Positions 7,188-10,912 of a DNA stretch of 10,912 nucleotides are shown here, piece after piece. A program made the position numbers and the translations under genes. The DNA comes from Bremia lactucae. Its lineage: Eukaryota > Oomycota > Peronosporomycetes > Peronosporales > Peronosporaceae. The stretch's first letter is position 1, and each line of letters starts with the position of its first letter. Under the pieces are notes generated by a model. The model saw only the letters and a list, made by a program, of their open reading frames with translations, was not told the DNA's origin and searched no databases. Location of the stretch: contig NC_090628.1 in assembly GCF_004359215.1 (NCBI RefSeq), forward strand, positions 1,150,888 to 1,161,799, in the 5' to 3' direction.

Positions 7188-7552
7188 AAAGGTGTCACAC
7201 CGTCAACGCCAAGCCGTAACGAGCGTCCAGCTCATGTTCCACGTCCTTCCATAACTCACAGAGGGCGGGGTTGCGAATATGTCACTCAACATGCGGGTCC
7301 ATTTGATTCGGAACTAGTTTATCCCTCCACTAATGGGCTCGAGCGGTGAGAAGCACTTCCTCTTGGACCGCGTCTTAAACCATCGCGATTTGAGAGTTGT
7401 TCGAACGAGTATCTCGTTCGCTGGCGCGGGTATCACCCGCGTATGATAGTTACGAGCCTAGCATTCATTTGAAGAATAACATTTTAGGTCTCTTTGGTCA
7501 GAATGACGGTTCAGAAGGACTATCGGAAAAAGTGAGCTTTGCGTGCTCGTAA
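7150..7552 (+). pseudogene. Second gypsy element: Pol linker and chromodomain, frameshifted
   Basis: The linker frame (ORF ending 7349) reads TPSRNERPAHVPRPS, RGCEYV and GPFDSELVYPSTN. This proline- and charge-rich spacer follows integrase in oomycete gypsy Pol proteins. After a frame change GEKHFLLDRVLNHRDLR (about 7338-7390) and, one more shift on, NEYLVRWRGYHP (about 7405-7440) form the start of a chromodomain. AYDSYEPS continues it (W to Y in the usual SWEP motif), with GLFGQNDGSEGL as the tail before TAA at 7550-7552. Chromodomains at the integrase C-terminus direct insertion to marked chromatin in chromoviruses. The catalytic core is missing upstream, where the DNA is replaced by the unassigned frame and SINE copy 2. 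It is a decayed fragment. Confidence 0.82.
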
Positions 7553-7706
7553 GAGTGAGTGCAACTATCAATCCCTCTAAGCATCTCATATGCGAGGCGC
7601 GCCCCCAAATAGGGGCTTCTTTAGGAAATAAACATCCTTGATTGCATAAGCTGCGTCCTTACATCATCATTAACATTGGACCTCCCCATAAGAGGCAAGA
7701 CATACC
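7553..7706 (+). other. Gypsy internal spacer before LTR2
   Basis: This is non-coding sequence between the chromodomain stop and LTR2. GCCCC and GGGGC around a six-base loop (about 7600-7617) form a small hairpin. There is no clear polypurine tract and no similarity to the hairpin-rich region at the equivalent place before LTR1. Confidence 0.55.
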
Positions 7707-8121
7707 TGTAACGGGGCACTGCCGACTTGTACTGCCTCAGTGCGAGTGGTGCCTCACGTCACTTCACGTACACAAGTACGTGCAGAAGAAGTCTTCTCTC
7801 TAAAACACTTGTTTTGAAAATGGTTAGATGAAAACTGTATTAATATAATTAAGTTCTTTTTGTCTATCTACTTGATACTAACTTAATTATAAAATTATAC
7901 AAAACATGTACTAAAAGTCTTATCTGTCTTTCTCTTTGCGTGCGTCCAGCGCTGACTGGACCGCGGAAAAAGTAGATATAATGGTCTATATCTACCAATG
8001 GATAAGCCTTTAGAATATTACCATGTAAACTAATATTCTTCAAATATTATCTACCTTTTAGATGATATATTAATTTATAACCTTTAAGTGTTAATCTCAT
8101 GTAACGATACACCCCGTTACA
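7707..8121 (+). repeat. LTR2, 3' LTR of the second gypsy element (415 bp)
   Basis: It starts TGTAACGGGG and ends CCCCGTTACA like LTR1, and aligns to it over most of its length. It is shorter in the U3-like first part, where LTR1 carries two hairpins that are largely absent here. It directly follows a same-strand chromodomain, so it is a 3' LTR. A perfect CACGTAC/GTACGTG hairpin, GTCCAG/CTGGAC, the ATGGTC hairpin (7972-7995) and the TATTATCTA hairpin (8045-8067) are visible. Confidence 0.88.
7972..7995 (+). other. Conserved LTR stem-loop with ATGGTC loop (LTR2 copy)
   Basis: GTAGATATA pairs with TATATCTAC (9 perfect bp) around ATGGTC. Relative to LTR1, the pairs 982-1005 (A-T) and 986-1001 (G-C) are here G-C and A-T, and the T-G pair is T-A. 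Confidence 0.65.
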
Positions 8122-8179
8122 CATTCCGGGTGTTGTGTAAGATATAGCACCTGCGGAAAATAGTGTAGTTAGTTTAGAG
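8121..8179. repeat. Direct repeat, copy 1
   Basis: It contains CGGGTGTTGTGTAAG and CCTGCG, and ends GTTAGTTTA. It matches 8300-8358 at roughly four bases in five and begins exactly at the end of LTR2. Confidence 0.8.
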
Positions 8180-8529
8180 TGGTTTGGCATCAATTAGCCA
8201 ACACAAAATAATTAAATAAAGAGAACCAAGCTTAATCAAGTCACTGAGGCCTAAAAAAACTTTTTACTTTTTTTTAATCGCTGCCTGTATTCCTAGAGCA
8301 CATCTCGGGTGTTGTGTAAGCTACAGCGCCTGCGAAAATTGGTGCAATTAGTTTATAGCGTGGATGACTGACGGTAGATTTTGATGTTGCTAGATGTGCG
8401 CAGACATTTCAACGTTGCTGATCGTGCCCGGAGATTTTGACGTTGATATATTTACTGAAATTTGATGGGCTGTAATTATGACATTTGATAGGCCAAAAAA
8501 ATGGATGGGGTGAGTTAAAGAATTCCCTA
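8180..8529. repeat. AT-rich stretch with short repeats, no gene
   Basis: It holds poly-A/T runs near 8254-8280, the second direct-repeat copy at 8300-8358, and a worn three-unit tandem repeat at about 8376-8460. The units start AGATTTTGATGTTG, AGACATTTCAACGTTG and AGATTTTGACGTTG and are spaced 26 and 30 bases apart. No coding motif is seen on either strand. Confidence 0.6.
8300..8358. repeat. Direct repeat, copy 2
   Basis: This is the partner of 8121-8179, 179 bases further on in the same orientation. It is not attached to an LTR here. Confidence 0.8.
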
Positions 8530-8713
8530 TTATAAATACAGTTTTACATTTTTCATATACTAAGTCTACCATAGTATTGACCTTTAGTTGGCGAGAATTC
8601 GAAGCAACTTAGAACCCCTCCTCTGCACGTCGTCAACGTGAAGTATTCGGCGGCACCTTTACCTTCACTGTTATCAGTGTAATTTTGCGAGTACTGAAGC
8701 AGTGCTTGCAAAA
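8530..8713 (-). repeat. LTR remnant 1, minus strand (U3-side fragment)
   Basis: ACTTAGAACC, CCTCTGCACGTCGT and the CACTG/CAGTG hairpin align with 9095-9203 and 10655-10775. It stops at CTTGCAAAA, about 13 bases short of the expected GTTACA end, where the next LTR begins. Confidence 0.7.
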
Positions 8714-9203
8714 TGTAACGGGGTGTCCCGTATTATTTCCCATAAGAGAAATAATAAGAATTATTCTCTACGATAGTAAATAGATGAGAAGTACAAAAAT
8801 ATTATCTTTATTAATTTCAGCTTGATAGTTCCAATATTAAAAAAATCGGGTAATGTTGACGAAATAAGACATTAGTTTAATTTATTGGTTGATTTACGTT
8901 TAAATCAACCCCACCAATCGCTACAAGACACGATTAGGCGTCGCGCAAGGAGGCGCATTGCATAGTGAGTTATTAATATGTTAAAGCCAGTCGATAGAAG
9001 ATCGTGTGAAAGAAATTAAGTTTTAATTTGGTTTTATTTTTTCGTGCTTTAAACATATTCAATTAACCCTTAGTATCTAAGATTTTTTAGCGACTTAGAA
9101 CCTTCTTCTGCACGTCGTTTACGTAAAGAAGTCGAGGCGCCTCACTGTAATTAGTGTAGGTTGACTAGTGCTGCTATCAGTACTAGCAAAGTGCCTCGTT
9201 ACA
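8714..9203 (-). repeat. LTR remnant 2, minus strand, apparently complete (490 bp)
   Basis: The left end TGTAACGGGGTGT is the reverse complement of the LTR1/LTR2 3' end, and the right end CTCGTTACA corresponds to their 5' end. The middle differs from LTR1 and LTR2, so it is a related but separate family. It carries a hairpin, GGTTGATTTA/TAAATCAACC (about 8885-8910), and CGCAAGGAGGCGCATTGCATAG, both shared with LTR remnant 3. It is probably a solo LTR, since no coding sequence of the element is present on either side. Confidence 0.75.
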
Positions 9204-9266
9204 TACTATATTTTATTAATTTTGACTTAGTAGTACCTATATTACCAAATCTGGCAATATTGACGC

Positions 9267-9746
9267 TGTAGCGGAGCTACCTCGCTCCTTAAGCCAGAGG
9301 AAGAGGAAGACTTATAGACTCAAAGATTCTCTTAGATCTAGAGAACTAAAGGGTTCAACAATTCAGGGAGTCGTATAAGCTATTAAAACTAAATGAATCC
9401 GAGTTCAAGGGATTTAGGGTTTAAGAAATGAAGTGTTAACTAGTGCCCGAGAGTATGTACATTAGAAAGTCTTCTGTCTCTCACAGATCAATGCGCATGC
9501 CTTAGGAAGACACTAGTCGCTTTAAGATCAAAAGGGGAACTGCACTTTATTAATTTAATTAAATCTTAAATCTTACCCTAGATAATTTAAAAAGATTTCG
9601 GCTGCCAGATTTTTTTCTGGCGGCGACCACATTTGTTACCCGTAAGAAATAGATTTTTAGTAATTAACTGTTTTAAAAGAGGATAAATGGTATTTACCCA
9701 TACAGAAAATGTACCTGGCTCTCCAACCAATGTGCGTGCCATTACA
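9267..9746 (+). mobile_element. 480-bp TG...CA insertion in LTR remnant 3, probable solo LTR
   Basis: The edges come from comparison with the uninterrupted LTR remnant 2 at 8855-8875. The insertion starts TGTAGCGGAGCTAC and ends GCCATTACA. Flanking 5-mers are GACGC and GTTGC (3 of 5 identical), compatible with a worn 5-bp target duplication. The start resembles LTR1 (TGTAACGGGGCT), and AGAGGAAGACTTAT (about 9305) is also in LTR1 near 781, so a related gypsy LTR on the plus strand is the best reading. There is no coding sequence. A GC-rich hairpin with a T-rich loop (GCTGCCAG/CTGGCGGC) lies near 9600-9625. Confidence 0.6.
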
Positions 9747-9835
9747 GTTGCAATAATACATTAGTCTTATTGATTGGTTGATCTCAATTAGAATCAACTG
9801 CACCAATCGTTCCGCAAGGAGGCGCATTGCATAGT

Positions 9836-9843
9836 TAGTTCTT
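9836..9843. repeat. Left 8-bp target-site duplication of the MULE derivative
   Basis: TAGTTCTT here and TAGTTTTT at 10532-10539 agree at 7 of 8 bases. The uninterrupted paralogue (8967-8974) has GAGTTATT once. Confidence 0.72.
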
Positions 9844-10531
9844 GAAGAAATTACACAGAATAGGACACTTTCCATCGGAAATTCGCAGAATAAGACACTT
9901 TTTTATTGAAGGAGAGGACACTTCTTAGTCTTTTCGATGTGAGCCTCGCGAGCGACGCAAGGAACTCTCCGAAAGTTCCTTCTCGCAATCTCGGAAGATC
10001 ATTCCCGAGACATCTTCCCTCGAGATCACTCTGCCCATCGCTCCAAACCTCCTTCTTCCACAGGAAACTCAACCAAACTATCTTGCCACCTATATAACTC
10101 CCAACGTGCCAGCTTTGAAAGGCTTTCCTTCGCTACCATCAATAAAGCAGTGATGACCATTCGATCACAGGCAGCAAAATATCACGTCAGCTGCAAAGTC
10201 TCCAACAGAAACAAATCGTTTTAAGTGTGAATCTCTCTTTGTAACCACTTTTACCACCAAAGGTATCTCGGCTTCAGGGACGACCTGTTGAGAGGCGCAA
10301 GGAAAGCAATTATCAGCAGAAAACAATGAATGGGAAACCATGCAAGACATGTGGGGGGGACAGATCGGGAACAATAGGAGAACTTGTCGGGAAGCTCAGA
10401 TGTGATCTGGGAGGAGGGCAGTAGTTTGTTCCCTCTTATAGTTAGAGAAAAAAAGTGTCCTATCCTGTGAATAAAAAAGTGTCCTATTCTGCAAATCTCC
10501 GATAAAAAGTGTCCTATTCGTGTAATTCTTC
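9844..10531 (+). mobile_element. Non-autonomous Mutator-like (MULE) DNA transposon, 688 bp
   Basis: Both ends form a long terminal inverted repeat of about 80 bp (9844-9927 and 10450-10531). The outer ~62 bp differ at about five bases and two single-base indels. Each end carries three copies of a GAATAGGACACTT-like motif. An 8-bp target duplication flanks the element. Long TIRs starting with G and 8-11 bp target duplications are typical of Mutator-like elements. The interior is richer in GC than the surrounding LTR, has TATATAA at 10091-10097, and keeps a relic of a MULE-type transposase C-terminus (10152-10405). It is therefore read as an internal deletion product of a larger autonomous element. 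hAT, P or Merlin elements also make 8-bp duplications, so the superfamily rests mainly on the transposase relic and TIR length. Confidence 0.8.
10152..10405 (+). pseudogene. Relic of a MULE transposase C-terminus
   Basis: In one frame the sequence reads ISRQLQSLQQKQIVLSVNLSL, a stop, then LLPPKVSRLQGRPVERRKES and KPCKTCGG (10341-10358). After a run of seven G where the frame is lost, GNNRRTCRE follows, ending at TGA 10403-10405. Mutator-type transposases commonly end with a PP...GRP..R segment followed by a CX2C...GHNxRTC zinc knuckle, and this order matches, with Asn where the zinc-binding His is expected. The catalytic DDE domain is absent, so it cannot act. The frameshift sits in the G homopolymer. 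The alternative start ATG at 10153 gives only 23 codons in another frame. The call is by motif order only. Confidence 0.55.
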
Positions 10532-10539
10532 TAGTTTTT
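10532..10539. repeat. Right 8-bp target-site duplication of the MULE derivative
   Basis: TAGTTTTT; see the left copy at 9836-9843. Confidence 0.72.
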
Positions 10540-10775
10540 AATATATAAAATCCAGTAGATGAAAGATAGCTAATTAAGAACTTAATATAATATACAGCTT
10601 AACATTTTTCTACTTTTAAGCCTTAGATATAAATTTTGGTAGCTAAGACTCTTAAGCTACTTAAAACCTTCCTCTTTACTTCGTGTACCTGAAGTAATTG
10701 AGGCACCCGATCTTCACTGTAGTCAGTGTAGGCCGACTAGTCGTGTTGTTAGAAATAGGAAAGGTGCCCCTTACA

Positions 10776-10912
10776 AAAAAGGCGTTTCATGCATTGTAAT
10801 TCATGCTCTTGAGATAACTTAGCTCCTTATTTTAGCCACATAAATTTTGCCACCATAATGCCAATGTTCGTGTAACCCTTCGTGTCCAGTTCGCTTTTTG
10901 TTCGAAGCAAAA
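10776..10912. other. Nothing recognised
   Basis: The sequence beyond the end of LTR remnant 3 shows no coding motif, repeat or element end that I can identify on either strand. Confidence 0.5.

Larger units (their letters stand above)
9204..10775 (-). repeat. LTR remnant 3, minus strand, split by two insertions
   Basis: Three blocks align in order with LTR remnant 2: 9204-9266 (TTTATTAATTT...), 9747-9843 (ATTGGTTGAT, GCAAGGAGGCGCATTGCATAG), and 10532-10775 (TTAATAT, ACTTAAAACCTTC, CACTGTAGTCAGTGTAGG). It ends CCCCTTACA at 10775. Removing 9267-9746 and 9844-10531 plus one 8-bp target duplication leaves about 396 bp, close to the 407 bp of remnant 2 from the matching point (about 8797) to its end. 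The first ~80 bases of its left end are missing. Confidence 0.78.

Noticed and set aside
679..8121. LTR1 and LTR2 as the two ends of a single 7.4-kb element
   Set aside because: Each lies just downstream of gypsy Pol sequence on the same strand (integrase before LTR1, chromodomain before LTR2), so both are 3' LTRs. The DNA between them is mostly copia and SINE sequence, and the two LTRs are strongly diverged.
8121..8358. A CRISPR-like array
   Set aside because: There are only two imperfect direct copies in a eukaryotic transposon region, with no regular spacers and no cas genes.
9851..10097. Two overlapping small genes in the left half of the MULE derivative
   Set aside because: Both translate part of the terminal inverted repeat and lie opposite each other; neither shows a protein motif.
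10153..10224. A 23-codon gene behind the TATATAA box
   Set aside because: It is very short and in a different frame from the recognisable transposase tail; probably incidental. Promoter activity of the TATATAA at 10091 is untested.
1..10912. Secreted effector (RXLR or Crinkler) genes, common in repeat-rich oomycete regions
   Set aside because: No frame shows a signal peptide followed by RXLR/EER or LFLAK motifs.

Overview
This window is a nested graveyard of transposable elements and shows no intact host gene. The organism is most likely an oomycete of the Peronosporales (Phytophthora or a downy mildew). The evidence is a Ty3/gypsy integrase and a gypsy chromodomain tail, several decayed Ty1/copia polyproteins of the kind typical of these genomes, LTRs that start TGTAACGGGG and end CCCCGTTACA, a tRNA-headed SINE, and a Mutator-like (MULE) derivative. 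This is inferred from recognised families; no database search was possible.

Layout. 1-1131 (+): 3' end of a gypsy element (integrase core, a 100-N gap, a hairpin-rich non-coding stretch, LTR1 at 679-1131). 1134-2565 (-): copia element A (Gag, protease, integrase), all broken, facing away from 2574-4195 (+): copia B (integrase C-terminus, linker, reverse transcriptase). A and B share a 77-bp inverted duplication (1134-1210 / 2574-2650) and together would cover one copia coding region whose first half is inverted. 4190-4736 (+): copia C (pre-integrase and integrase), fused directly to the RT end of B. 4737-4945 (+): a SINE. About 5066-6586 (-): copia D (Gag, protease, integrase). 6732-6953 (-): a second copy of the same SINE. 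6955-7187 (-): an unassigned reading frame. About 7150-8121 (+): the tail of a second gypsy element (linker, chromodomain, LTR2 at 7707-8121). 8121-8530: AT-rich DNA with short direct and tandem repeats. 8530-10775 (-): three adjacent LTR remnants of a related family. The last one (9204-10775) is split by a 480-bp TG...CA insertion (9267-9746) and by a 688-bp MULE derivative (9844-10531). 10776-10912: nothing recognised.

None of the coding remnants could work as they stand. Stops and frameshifts are frequent, and several catalytic or zinc-binding residues are lost (protease DSG to ESG or GSG, RT YVDD to YVND, an integrase Asp to Asn).

The observations most worth following are: a conserved LTR hairpin with compensatory base changes between LTR1 and LTR2; a run of about ten consecutive stem-loops at 351-747; a 45-bp perfect palindrome and a 77-bp inverted duplication that record fold-back or inversion events; and the MULE derivative, which has ~80-bp terminal inverted repeats, triplicated end motifs, an 8-bp target duplication confirmed by an empty paralogous site, and a relic transposase C-terminus.
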